From: an uncultured Collinsella sp.
Lineage (GTDB): Bacteria > Actinomycetota > Coriobacteriia > Coriobacteriales > Coriobacteriaceae
DNA length: 64,000 nucleotides
NCBI GenBank assembly: GCA_905199225.1
Contig: CAJKFS010000007.1
Location: forward strand, 1-64,000
Direction: 5' to 3'
The notes below the pieces were generated by a model. The model searched no databases. It was given only the letters and a program-made list of their open reading frames with translations, and was not told the DNA's origin. Of the stretch, positions 56,504 to 64,000 are shown piece after piece. The position numbers and the translations under genes are program-made. Position 1 is the stretch's first letter, and each line of letters opens with the position of its first letter.

Positions 56504-57655
56504 ATGGCAGACGTCGACAACAGGAACCGTAACCGCAGGTCCAACCGAGCGGGTCAGCCCAATCCCAAGCGCGAGGCCCGTGCCAAGGCCGCCGAGCGTC
56601 ACGTGGCAACTGTGTCCGAAGCGTGCGCCAAGGATATCGAGCGTTCGCTTGCCGGCGTGTGCGAGTTCGATGGTATGCCTGCCGGTTTTGTCGCGGCGAT
56701 GAAGGCCAAGGTTCAGAGTGCTGTGGCCACCGAAGAACAGGTTGCCGAGGACGTCGAGGGCGCGGAGGCTGCCGAGGTCGAGGCGGCACCCGAGAGCGAG
56801 GCAGCGCCCGAGACCGAGGCAGCTCCTGAGCCCGTCGAGGAGCCTGCCGAGGAAATCGCCGAAGCTGAGTCCGCGCCTGCTGAGGAGCCTGCTGCGTCTC
56901 TGCCTGAGGTCACCGTGCTCGATGCCTCCGCCACGCAGGCCATCTTGGACAACGGTCGTGGCTATGCGCAGTTCTGCGACATGGCCGTGCTCGCCTTTGC
57001 CTCGTTCACCAACCCGGGCGGTGGCTACATCCAGGGCTATCTGGGCCAGGAGGCCACGCTGTGCGCCGATTCGTATCTGTACAACGTTCTCGATAAGCAG
57101 CGCAAATGGTACGGCGAGAACCGTCGCCGCAACATCAACTGCGAGCTTTACCGCAACCGTGCGCTGGTGGTGCCTGCGGTGCGCTTCGACCGCAACCACG
57201 TGCATGCATACGCCGACGTGATCGTGGCCGCCGCGCCCAACGTTAAGCGCGCCCGCCAGGAGTATCGCGTGAGCGACGATGCTCTGCTGGACGCCCTGCG
57301 CGACCGCATTCGCTTTGTGCTTGCCATCTGCGACGAGCTGGGTCGCGAGAAGCTCGTACTGGGCGCTTGGGGCTGCGACAACAACGGCTTTGACGCCGAG
57401 GCCGTGGCCGAGCTCTTCCGCAAGGAGCTCGCGTCGGGCGACTTTAAGGTCAAGCAAGTCTTCTTTGCCGTGCCTTCTACGCGCTGGGATGAGGATTTTG
57501 CCAAGTTCGAGCACGTGCTGGCAAACTTCCCCGAGCGCAACGAGGAGTCCTATGCCCAGGTTGCCGCTCGCGCTGCGGCAGCTCGCGCCGCCGAGCAGAC
57601 CCAGGCTGCTACCGAGGATGATGAGGACGAGGACGATTGGCGCAAGTACCTGTAA
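56504..57655 (+). CDS. PARG-like macrodomain protein (TIGR02452 type) with acidic insert and QEA motif
   Basis: 383 residues. The C-terminal two thirds match the microbial poly(ADP-ribose) glycohydrolase fold: GYAQFCDMAVLAFASFTNPGGG, GGG at 172-174, LGQEATLCADSYLY, and LGAWGCDNNGFDAEAVAELF near the end. The motif that is usually QEE reads QEA, with Ala184 where the catalytic glutamate is expected, so hydrolysis may be lost while ADP-ribose binding remains. Residues about 76-132 are an Ala/Glu/Pro-rich acidic insert with near-repeats (EAAPE) not found in usual members. The N-terminus is very basic. Confidence 0.8.
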   Translation: MADVDNRNRNRRSNRAGQPNPKREARAKAAERHVATVSEACAKDIERSLAGVCEFDGMPAGFVAAMKAKVQSAVATEEQVAEDVEGAEAAEVEAAPESEAAPETEAAPEPVEEPAEEIAEAESAPAEEPAASLPEVTVLDASATQAILDNGRGYAQFCDMAVLAFASFTNPGGGYIQGYLGQEATLCADSYLYNVLDKQRKWYGENRRRNINCELYRNRALVVPAVRFDRNHVHAYADVIVAAAPNVKRARQEYRVSDDALLDALRDRIRFVLAICDELGREKLVLGAWGCDNNGFDAEAVAELFRKELASGDFKVKQVFFAVPSTRWDEDFAKFEHVLANFPERNEESYAQVAARAAAARAAEQTQAATEDDEDEDDWRKYL

Positions 57656-57680
57656 TTGGTACGTGCTGACAGATAGGCCG

Positions 57681-57714
57681 AGCCGACGGGAGAGGCTGCT
57701 TCCGTCGGCTTTTT
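57681..57714 (+). terminator. Terminator after the PARG-like gene
   Basis: AGCCGACGG (57681-57689) pairs with CCGTCGGCT (57702-57710) and runs into TTTTT. Confidence 0.85.
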
Positions 57715-57733
57715 ACTGAGCGAGGGGCTTACG

Positions 57734-58393
57734 ATGAAAAACGTTCTATGCTTTGGCGACAGCAACACCTATGGTTACGATCCGGCGGGCATGCGCGACG
57801 GCACCGCGGTGCGCTATGCGCAGGATGTGCGCTGGTGCGGCGTGGCCCAACGTGACTTAGGCGAGGGCTGGCATGTAATTGAAGAAGGCCTCAACGGCCG
57901 CACGACGGTACGCGACGACATGTGCCATCTGGATACCAATCTTAACGGCATCCGCGCGCTGCCGATGCTGCTCGAGGCCCATAAGCCGCTGGATGCGATC
58001 GTTATTATGCTGGGAACTAACGATTGCAAGACGGTCTTTGGTGTGACGGCCTCCGATATTGCCCGTGGCACCATGGCACTGATTCGCGCGGTGCGTGCAT
58101 TTCCCTGGACCAATGTCGCACCCTGCCCGCGTATTCTGCTGATGGCACCTATCAAGATCAAGCCGCAAATCGCCGATGTATATATGACCGATTTTGACGA
58201 GCGTTCCGTCGAGGCCTCGGAGCATTTTGCTGAATACTATGCGCACGTAGCCAAGCAGTTTGGCTGCGACTTTTTGAATGCAGCGGAGTTTGCCGAGCCG
58301 GGCGATATCGACTATCTGCATATGATGCCCGAAAGCCACGAGAGCCTGGGTCACGCCGTGGCAGCCAAGCTCCAAGAGATGCTCGGAGAGTAG
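57734..58393 (+). CDS. SGNH/GDSL-family hydrolase
   Basis: 219 residues. SGNH blocks: the nucleophile Ser in CFGDSNTYG, Gly in GLNGRTT, Asn in IIMLGTND, and the Asp/His pair in DYLHMMPESHESLG. These are esterases or acetyl-glycan deacetylases; arylesterase-type relatives share the GDSNTYGYDP start. Substrate unknown. No signal peptide, so cytoplasmic. Confidence 0.9.
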   Translation: MKNVLCFGDSNTYGYDPAGMRDGTAVRYAQDVRWCGVAQRDLGEGWHVIEEGLNGRTTVRDDMCHLDTNLNGIRALPMLLEAHKPLDAIVIMLGTNDCKTVFGVTASDIARGTMALIRAVRAFPWTNVAPCPRILLMAPIKIKPQIADVYMTDFDERSVEASEHFAEYYAHVAKQFGCDFLNAAEFAEPGDIDYLHMMPESHESLGHAVAAKLQEMLGE

Positions 58394-58405
58394 CGCGACC
58401 CCAAA

Positions 58406-58438
58406 CCACCGCAAAGGGGGCGGGCGCCTTTGCGGTGG
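58406..58438. terminator. Bidirectional terminator between SGNH gene and thiD
   Basis: CCACCGCAAAGG (58406-58417) pairs perfectly with CCTTTGCGGTGG (58427-58438) in the gap between two convergent genes. Confidence 0.75.
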
Positions 58439-58453
58439 CTTGGGCTGCGAATC

Positions 58454-59284
58454 TTAATACTGCCACATGTGGTTGACAGGGCCGGAGCCTTTGCCCATGT
58501 TCAGGCCGGCGGCCAGAGCGCCTGTCAGGTATGCCTTGCCGGCGTTGACGGCGTCGGCAAGATCCATGCCCTGAGCCAGCGCGCAGGCGATGGCGGACGA
58601 GAGCGTGCATCCGGTGCCGTGCGTGTTGTCGGTCTCGATGCGCTTGTGGCGGAACCACGTGGTGAGTGGATCTCCCAGATGGTTGCCCTCGTCATCGAGT
58701 GGCGCGGGTTCGGCCAGTACATCGTTGGCCTCGTTGACAAGATGCCCACCCTTAACGAGGGATGCACAGCCAAAGCGGCGGGTGAGGAGCATAGCGGCAT
58801 TTTGCTGCGTGCGCTCGGAGTCGACCTCGTAGTCGAGCAGGGCCATGGCCTCGGGAATATTGGGCGTGATAACCGTCGCTAGCGGGAACAGGCGGCGAGT
58901 GAGCGCCTCTGCGGCATCTTCGGCAATCAGCCGTGCGCCCGAGGTGGCTACCATGACGGGGTCGACTACCACGTTTGTCGCCTTCCAGGCGCTCAGGCGG
59001 TCGGCGATAACATCGATAATCTCGACAGAAGAAACCATGCCGATCTTGACGGCGCTCGGGCGGATATCGTCAAAAACGGCGTCAATTTGCGCGGCTACGA
59101 TATCTGGCGAGATATCCTGCACGGCGGTAACGCCCAGTGTGTTTTGCGCTGTGATGGCGGTGATGGCCGTCTGGGCATACAGACGGTGCGCCGTGATGGT
59201 CTTGATGTCGGCCTGAATGCCGGCGCCGCCGCTGGAATCGGATCCCGCGATGGACAGGACGGCAGGTACCTTACTACGATCCAT
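58454..59284 (-). CDS. thiD: Hydroxymethylpyrimidine/phosphomethylpyrimidine kinase
   Basis: 276 residues, ribokinase fold. It phosphorylates HMP and HMP-P for thiamine synthesis. SIAGSDSSGGAGIQADIKTI at the N-terminus, DPVMVATSGARL, TPNIPEAMALL, LVKGGHL, and the anion-hole/catalytic TDNTHGTGCTLSSAI are all present. It follows thiC in the same direction; a TATAAT -10-like box on the minus strand at 59331-59336 may give it an extra promoter. Confidence 0.95.
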   Translation of the reverse strand: MDRSKVPAVLSIAGSDSSGGAGIQADIKTITAHRLYAQTAITAITAQNTLGVTAVQDISPDIVAAQIDAVFDDIRPSAVKIGMVSSVEIIDVIADRLSAWKATNVVVDPVMVATSGARLIAEDAAEALTRRLFPLATVITPNIPEAMALLDYEVDSERTQQNAAMLLTRRFGCASLVKGGHLVNEANDVLAEPAPLDDEGNHLGDPLTTWFRHKRIETDNTHGTGCTLSSAIACALAQGMDLADAVNAGKAYLTGALAAGLNMGKGSGPVNHMWQY

Positions 59285-59341
59285 GTTCGCTCCCTTGTTC
59301 GGTCGGAATCAAATGGGTCTTTAAGCCAGCATTATAAAGAT

Positions 59342-59371
59342 GCCCGGGCCGACTCTATGTCGAACCCGGGC
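59342..59371. terminator. Hairpin in the thiC-thiD gap
   Basis: GCCCGGG (59342-59348) and CCCGGGC (59365-59371) pair around CGAC/GTCG. It could reduce read-through from thiC into thiD. Confidence 0.4.
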
Positions 59372-59466
59372 GGGCGATGCAATCTTTACGCAAGTGTAAG
59401 TAAATGTTCACAAGTCAACAATTGACAGGCACCAGCTCGCCGCCAGAAGCGGCCGCGGCGACAGGG

Positions 59467-60801
59467 TTAGTCCTCCATGCCGAGGTCGATCGTGGTGCCC
59501 TCGAAGATCTTGTTGACGGTGCGGACGGCGCACATCTTGCCACACATGGTGCAAGTGCCCTCGGTGGCGGCGGGGGACTCCTCGTAGCGCTTCTTGCCCG
59601 TAACCGGGTCGAGCGCGCACTTCCACATGGCGTCCCAGTCGAGCTTGCGGCGTGCCTGGCCCATCTTGTCGTCCATGTCGCGGGCGTGGGGCACCTTTTT
59701 GGCGATGTCGGCGGCGTGTGCGGCAATCTTGGTGGCCATGAGGCCGTCGAGCACGTCCTGGGCGTTGGGCAGGCACAAGTGCTCGGCCGGCGTCACGTAG
59801 CACAGGAAGTCGGCGCCGGAGCTGGCGGAGATAGCGCCGCCGATGGCAGCGGTGATGTGGTCGTAGCCCACGCCGATATCGGTCACCAGCGGCCCGAGCA
59901 CATAGAACGGGGCGTTGTGGCACAGGCGCTTCTGCAGTTTCATGTTGGCGGCGATCTCGTCGAGCGCCATGTGGCCCGGACCCTCGACCATAACCTGGAC
60001 GCCGGCGGCCCATGCGCGCTTGCACAGCTTGCCCAGCTCGATCATCTCGGCGGTCTCGGTGGCGTCGTTGGAGTCGTAGAGGCAGCCCGGGCGACAGGAG
60101 TCGCCGAGCGAAATCGTCACGTCGTACTCGTGGCAGATTTCGAGCAGCTCGTCGTAGAACTCATAGAACGGGTTCTCGTTACCGGTGACCTCCATCCAGC
60201 CAAACAGCAGCGAGCCGCCGCGGCTCACGATGTTCATGAGGCGGCCGGTCTCCTTAAAGGTCTTTGTGACCGACTTGTTGATGCCGCAGTGGATGGTCAT
60301 AAAGTCCACGCCGTCCTCGGCGTGCGCGCGCACGACCTCGAACAGGTCGTCCTTGGTAAGCTTGACCAGCGGCTTTTCCATGTAGCCGATGGCGTCGTAC
60401 ATGGGGACGGTACCTACCATGAGCGGCGTCTCGTCGATGAGCTGCTGGCGGAACTGGCGCGTCTTGCCCGAGTTGGAGAGGTCCATGATGGCGTCGGCGC
60501 CAAAGTCCTCGGCGATCTTGACCTTCTTCCATTCCTCGGCGGCATCGGCCTTGTCGCCCGAGATGCCCAAGTTCACGTTGACCTTGGTGGACAGGCCCTC
60601 GCCGACACCAAAGGCGCGCATGCCCTTTTTGATGTGCACGATGTTGGCGGGGATGGCGATGCGGCCGTCGGCCACGCGCTCGCGGATGTACTCGGGATCG
60701 CGATGCTCGCGCTCGGCGACTTCTTTCATCTGCGGTGTGATCTGCCCGGCGCGGGCGAAGTCGATTTGCGTGACGAGCTTGGGCTCGGTCTGTGTGCTCA
60801 T
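59467..60801 (-). CDS. thiC: Phosphomethylpyrimidine synthase
   Basis: 444 residues from the ATG at 60801, with GAAGGGA 9 bases upstream. This radical-SAM enzyme turns aminoimidazole ribotide into HMP phosphate. Sequence marks include TIHCGINKSVTK, SRGGSLL, SLGDSCRPGCLYDS, EGPGHM, and the C-terminal cluster cysteines CTMCGKMC, spaced as in short clostridial-type enzymes. Expression is controlled by the TPP riboswitch just upstream, whose end holds the ribosome-binding site. Confidence 0.96.
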   Translation of the reverse strand: MSTQTEPKLVTQIDFARAGQITPQMKEVAEREHRDPEYIRERVADGRIAIPANIVHIKKGMRAFGVGEGLSTKVNVNLGISGDKADAAEEWKKVKIAEDFGADAIMDLSNSGKTRQFRQQLIDETPLMVGTVPMYDAIGYMEKPLVKLTKDDLFEVVRAHAEDGVDFMTIHCGINKSVTKTFKETGRLMNIVSRGGSLLFGWMEVTGNENPFYEFYDELLEICHEYDVTISLGDSCRPGCLYDSNDATETAEMIELGKLCKRAWAAGVQVMVEGPGHMALDEIAANMKLQKRLCHNAPFYVLGPLVTDIGVGYDHITAAIGGAISASSGADFLCYVTPAEHLCLPNAQDVLDGLMATKIAAHAADIAKKVPHARDMDDKMGQARRKLDWDAMWKCALDPVTGKKRYEESPAATEGTCTMCGKMCAVRTVNKIFEGTTIDLGMED

Positions 60802-60817
60802 TGGCACGGCTCCCTTC

Positions 60818-60905
60818 GTTGGCATTACCCATATCAGGTTTGCGGGTCAGGGCGGGCGCGCCCAATCTCAGCCTGCCGTCTTGTCCTGCAAGCCCCCCGT
60901 TTATG
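60818..60905 (-). promoter_or_regulatory. TPP riboswitch (THI element) of thiC
   Basis: Read on the minus strand this leader has the THI-box hallmarks in order: GGGGGGCTTGC, GGCTGAGA, CCCTGACCCGC, AACCTGATATGGGTAATGCC. The element ends directly at the thiC Shine-Dalgarno GAAGGGA (60811-60817), so TPP binding probably blocks translation. Confidence 0.93.
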
Positions 60906-60916
60906 TAATGGGCTCA

Positions 60917-60922
60917 AGTATA
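60917..60922 (-). promoter_or_regulatory. -10 box of thiC
   Basis: TATACT on the minus strand, about 12 bases before the start of the riboswitch. The -35 is unclear. Confidence 0.45.
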
Positions 60923-60972
60923 GCTCGAATGGGTACGATTGGCCTAACGAGCGTGCCTGTGAGGAGGCGAAC

Positions 60973-61494
60973 ATGGAAGACAAGCATCTATATCGAGAGA
61001 CGCAATGGGATGTATCGGCCGAGGAAAGCCGTGCGCACCATGGCCTTGTCGCGATCGGTTTTGCGGTGCTTGCCGTGCTGGTGATTGCCTTTTGTATCTG
61101 GACGTTTGGTGGTCGCGGCGGCGCTGCATGGGAGTTCGAGGCTGATGATAGCCTACCGATTATGACGGTGAGGAGTACTGGCGGTAATGCCAATACGCTC
61201 GCCGTTCCGGGCGATTATTGGTACCCGTGCGATGAGTTTGTGCAGTTGCAGCTGAGTGGTGGGTCTATTCCTGGTGAGGAAATCGAACGCGTGACGTATG
61301 ATGCGACGTTCAAAACGTTGACGGTGAAGCTCAAAGATCAAGGGGATGTGCCCACGACGATGGATATCGCGCTGACGGAATGGCGCCTGGAGCCCCCGTC
61401 GGGTGTTGCGGTGTCCGAGGTCGAGCACGTCAAGATTGTCTATCAGGACGGTTCGACAAACGGGATTGCAAAGGCCGACGGTCTAGCAGAATAG
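60973..61494 (+). CDS. Small single-pass membrane protein, NusG domain II-like
   Basis: 173 residues from an ATG with GAGGAGG upstream. A polar N-terminus is followed by one membrane segment (about 24-44) and an all-beta extracytoplasmic part with repeating short strands (VRSTGGNANTLAVPGDYWYP, VTYDATFKTLTVKLKDQ). The strand pattern recalls NusG domain II proteins, but no firm family was recognised. It is transcribed divergently from thiC. Confidence 0.65.
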   Translation: MEDKHLYRETQWDVSAEESRAHHGLVAIGFAVLAVLVIAFCIWTFGGRGGAAWEFEADDSLPIMTVRSTGGNANTLAVPGDYWYPCDEFVQLQLSGGSIPGEEIERVTYDATFKTLTVKLKDQGDVPTTMDIALTEWRLEPPSGVAVSEVEHVKIVYQDGSTNGIAKADGLAE

Positions 61495-61521
61495 GTGTCG
61501 AGCCTAGCAGCCAATTCATAA

Positions 61522-61588
61522 AAGTTGCGGTGGAATAGTTCCTGATTGTGCGAAAAAGGCTCAAATAGGAATTATTCCACCGCAAGTT
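61522..61588. repeat. Dispersed hairpin repeat, copy 2 of 3
   Basis: The left arm, identical over 21 bases to that at 23172, pairs with a right arm TATTCCACCGCAAGTT (ending 61588). The inner arm reads GTTCC with GGAAT. It lies between convergent gene ends and may serve both as terminator. Confidence 0.75.
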
Positions 61589-61628
61589 ATATAGAGAAGG
61601 CTGAGCGGGTCAGTGTTGGGTGCCGGCT

Positions 61629-62438
61629 CTAGAGCATCTGTTCGTTGATGAACATGAGGGTGCCTAGGTATGAGAGCTCGGGGACGTGGCGATAGCCGAT
61701 GTTGAATGCGGTAAGTTCGCTTGCATCCTCGAGCTTGTTTTCTGCCATCCACCGCACCATGGAGCCGCGCGCCTTTTTGCTGGCGGTCGACCGTTGGATG
61801 GGCTTCCCGTTGCGGATACCCTCGCCAAAGAGGCACGTGACGGCTGTGGCGTCGCCCGCGAGGTGGGGCAGAACGGCTTTGGCATACTCTACGCTGGCGA
61901 GGTTGACGATCGTGGTGTTTGAACCTGCCGGGGCGATAGCCCGCGCGAGCTTATCGCTCCAAAATGCGTAGAGGTCTCGGGCACCGTCGACGACAAGCTT
62001 CGCGCCCATCTCCAGCCGATACGGTTCGACGGCATGAAAGGGACGAACGCACCCGTAGAGGCCGGAGAGGATCCACAGATGGTCTTGCAGCCATGCGAGC
62101 TGCGCGGAATCCATCACCTCGGGTGCCATGCTCTGGTATTGAATGCCGTGATAGGACATGGCGGCAGGGGAGAGGTGACGGGCGAGTGCGGGATTGTCGA
62201 GATCGCCGCTTTTCAGGATGGGCCCGAACTCATGCAGGGTGTTGAGGCAAGGTCCCAGCAGTTTGTCACTCACGTTCCACAGCGCCTGCAGGCCGCCGCT
62301 GCCTTCATTCCGCTCGATATCTAGCAGTGCGCGGTGGAGGCGAGCCGTCTCGCGCACAAAGGGTGGGATGCCCAGGACTTCAAAAGCATCTTGGGCCGCG
62401 CGCATCTGCTTGGCGGGCGAAATGATGACCTGCAGCAT
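61629..62438 (-). CDS. yaaA: YaaA family peroxide-stress protein
   Basis: 269 residues from an ATG with GAGGAG upstream. The start MLQVIISPAKQM is the YaaA signature (usually ILISPAKT), followed by YHGIQYQSM, LSGLYGCVRPFHAVEPYRLEMG and the C-terminal GYRHVPELS. YaaA lowers free iron during peroxide stress in E. coli. The third dispersed hairpin lies just before its start. Confidence 0.92.
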   Translation of the reverse strand: MLQVIISPAKQMRAAQDAFEVLGIPPFVRETARLHRALLDIERNEGSGGLQALWNVSDKLLGPCLNTLHEFGPILKSGDLDNPALARHLSPAAMSYHGIQYQSMAPEVMDSAQLAWLQDHLWILSGLYGCVRPFHAVEPYRLEMGAKLVVDGARDLYAFWSDKLARAIAPAGSNTTIVNLASVEYAKAVLPHLAGDATAVTCLFGEGIRNGKPIQRSTASKKARGSMVRWMAENKLEDASELTAFNIGYRHVPELSYLGTLMFINEQML

Positions 62439-62457
62439 GGGCTCTCCTCTGCCAAAA

Positions 62458-62525
62458 AAGTTGCGGTGGAATACGGTCTGTTTTGGCTGTTTATGGGCCA
62501 GTTTAGTCCGTATTTCACCGCAACT
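62458..62525. repeat. Dispersed hairpin repeat, copy 3 of 3
   Basis: AAGTTGCGGTGGAATACGG (62458-62476) pairs with CCGTATTTCACCGCAACT (62508-62525). The outer 16 bases match copies 1 and 2, but the inner three pairs have changed together to CGG/CCG, showing that pairing is kept. Confidence 0.75.
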
Positions 62526-62538
62526 GATGAAGGGTTGG

Positions 62539-63936
62539 TTAGGCTCGCTCGATGAAGGCCTTGTAACCGCGATATGCCTCGTAGATATCGGCCTTGTTAG
62601 CGACCTCCCACAGGGCGTGCATGGACAGGACGGCAACGCCGGAGTCGATGACGTTCATGCCGTACTTGGCCATGATGTAGGCGATGGTGCCGCCGCCGCC
62701 CGCATTGACGCGGCCGAGCTCGCAGGTCTGGAAGTCCACGCCCGCCTCGTCCATGATGTCGCGGACGAGGGCCACGTACTCGGCGTCGGCGTCGTTGGAG
62801 CCGCCCTTGCCGCGGCTGCCCGTGTACTTGTTGAAGCACAGGCCGCGACCCATGAAGGCTGCGTTCTTGGTCTCGAACTTGCCGGCATAGCCCGGGTCGA
62901 AGCCAGCGGACACGTCAGAGGAGAGCATGCGGCTGCGGGCGAGCGCGCGGCGCAGGGCCAGCGGGCTGTCCTCGCCGGCGAGCGTCATGATCTCGGCGAC
63001 GGTGTTCTCGAAGAAGCGGCTCGTCATACCGGTGGCACCCACGGAGCCGATCTCCTCCTTGTCGACGATGAGCGTGATGCTCGTGCGCTCCACGTTGGCG
63101 ACGTCGATCTGGGCGAGCATGGAGGGGTAGGCGCAGACGCGGTCGTCGTGGCCATAGCCCAAAATCATAGAGCGGTCGAGGCCCATGTCGCGGGCGGGGC
63201 CGGCGGGCACGACCTCGATCTCGGCGGAGAGGAAGTCCTCCTCCTCGACGTCGTACTGCTCCTTGAGGATGTCCAGGAACATCTGCTTGACGGGCTCTTT
63301 GGGGGCGTCCTTGTCGTTCTCATCGAACTTGACGGGGCGGCCGCCCACGATCACGTCGAGGATCTCGGCGTCGACGGCATCTTTGGCGGGCTTGGACATC
63401 TGCTCGCTCGAGAGGTGGATCAGCAGGTCGGAGATGGTAAAGACCGGGTCGTCCGCCTTGTCGCCGATGTTGATGTCGACGGTGGTGCCGTCCTTTTTGC
63501 AGATGACGCCCACGAGCGCGAGCGGGGAGGCTACCCAGTGGTAGCTCTTGACGCCACCGTAGTAGTGTGTGTCGAGGTAGGCCATGTCGCCGGCCTCGAA
63601 GGCGGGATTCTGCTTAAGGTCCAGGCGCGGCGAGTCCACGTGGGCGCCAAGGATGTTAAAGCCCTGCTCGAGCGGGGCGGTGCCCAGGTTGACGAGCATG
63701 AGGTCCTTGCCGTGGTTGGCGGCGTACACCTTGTCGCCTGCCTTGAGCTCGCGGCCCTCGGCAATCACGGTCTCCAGGTCGACGTATCCCGCCTCCTCGG
63801 CCATCTTGATGCCGGTCTTGACACACAGGCGCTCGGTCTTGTTCTCGCTCAAAAATTGCTTATAGCCGCGGCAAAGCTCCTCGAGCTCCTCGACTTGTTG
63901 TGGCGTGTACTTTTTCCATGCGCAGGGACGCTCCAT
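62539..63936 (-). CDS. M18 family aspartyl aminopeptidase
   Basis: 465 residues from the ATG at 63936, with AAAGGAG upstream (an earlier in-frame ATG at 63987 lacks one). A dinuclear zinc peptidase that removes N-terminal acidic or other residues. Metal-binding blocks: GAHVDSPRLDLK, the catalytic DKEEIGSVGATG, SSDVSAGFDP and the final MHALWEV histidine. Cytoplasmic, involved in peptide turnover. Confidence 0.93.
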   Translation of the reverse strand: MERPCAWKKYTPQQVEELEELCRGYKQFLSENKTERLCVKTGIKMAEEAGYVDLETVIAEGRELKAGDKVYAANHGKDLMLVNLGTAPLEQGFNILGAHVDSPRLDLKQNPAFEAGDMAYLDTHYYGGVKSYHWVASPLALVGVICKKDGTTVDINIGDKADDPVFTISDLLIHLSSEQMSKPAKDAVDAEILDVIVGGRPVKFDENDKDAPKEPVKQMFLDILKEQYDVEEEDFLSAEIEVVPAGPARDMGLDRSMILGYGHDDRVCAYPSMLAQIDVANVERTSITLIVDKEEIGSVGATGMTSRFFENTVAEIMTLAGEDSPLALRRALARSRMLSSDVSAGFDPGYAGKFETKNAAFMGRGLCFNKYTGSRGKGGSNDADAEYVALVRDIMDEAGVDFQTCELGRVNAGGGGTIAYIMAKYGMNVIDSGVAVLSMHALWEVANKADIYEAYRGYKAFIERA

Positions 63937-64000
63937 GACGCAGGCTCCTTTCGGATCGATCGTGCTGGTTGATGTACCGTGAGCCATCGTATCACGCGTG

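Noticed and set aside
59404..60972. Plus-strand frame running through thiC into the small membrane protein gene
   Set aside because: The first 500 codons are antisense to thiC. The real start is the ATG at 60973 with GAGGAGG.

Overview
The window is a GC-rich bacterial chromosome segment that looks like a member of the Coriobacteriia (Actinomycetota), most like Collinsella. This is inferred from gene order and protein style: a division cluster with mraZ, sepF and divIVA but no ftsA, tandem acetate kinases, an arginine deiminase locus and FeS-type RNA methyltransferase. It was not tested by a search. No rRNA, tRNA, CRISPR array or insertion sequence was seen.

Layout. 1-1.9 kb: a LysR-type regulator remnant and an MFS transporter, more A/T-rich at third codon positions than the rest. 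2-6 kb: acetate formation, with two tandem acetate kinases and convergent phosphate acetyltransferase; a three-unit 62-nt repeat array and a long nested hairpin lie between them. 6.3-8.9 kb: UDP-galactopyranose mutase and a family 2 glycosyltransferase (polysaccharide synthesis), followed by two related modular hairpins that flank the orphan 3' end of a second glycosyltransferase. 8.9-15.2 kb (minus strand): P1-family peptidase, Maf, DJ-1/PfpI, RlmD/TrmA-type methyltransferase and polyphosphate kinase. 15.2-22.8 kb: arginine deiminase locus with two base-identical arcA copies around an aminotransferase, then ornithine carbamoyltransferase and a YfcC/ArcD-type carrier. Both arcA promoters share a tandem CCGTTC operator layout. 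23.3-28.2 kb: DUF1846 protein, a small winged-helix protein, CTP synthase and XerD.

28.6-52.3 kb is the division and cell wall (dcw) cluster: mraZ, rsmH, ftsL-like, ftsI, murF, mraY, murD, ftsW, murG, murC, murB, ftsQ, ftsZ, pgeF, then yggS, sepF, yggT and divIVA. A complete high-affinity phosphate operon (pstSCAB-phoU) is spliced between pgeF and yggS. murE is missing from its usual place. These genes make lipid II, polymerise and cross-link it, and build and position the Z ring.

52.4-64 kb: nitroreductase, a low-affinity phosphate system (DUF47 plus Pit), a conserved hypothetical, a Bax inhibitor-1 protein, a PARG-like macrodomain protein with an altered catalytic motif, an SGNH hydrolase, thiamine genes thiD and thiC with a TPP riboswitch, a small membrane protein, YaaA and an M18 aminopeptidase.

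The most unusual material is non-coding: at least three kinds of structured repeat placed at gene ends (the 62-nt array, modular nested hairpins with matched but unrelated stems, and a three-copy dispersed hairpin family with covarying stems), plus shared operators at arcA and a G-rich control region before mraZ. Among proteins the notable points are an apparent ATC start for yggT, QEA instead of QEE in the PARG-like protein, and motif changes in one acetate kinase. I saw no clear new defence or biosynthetic system.
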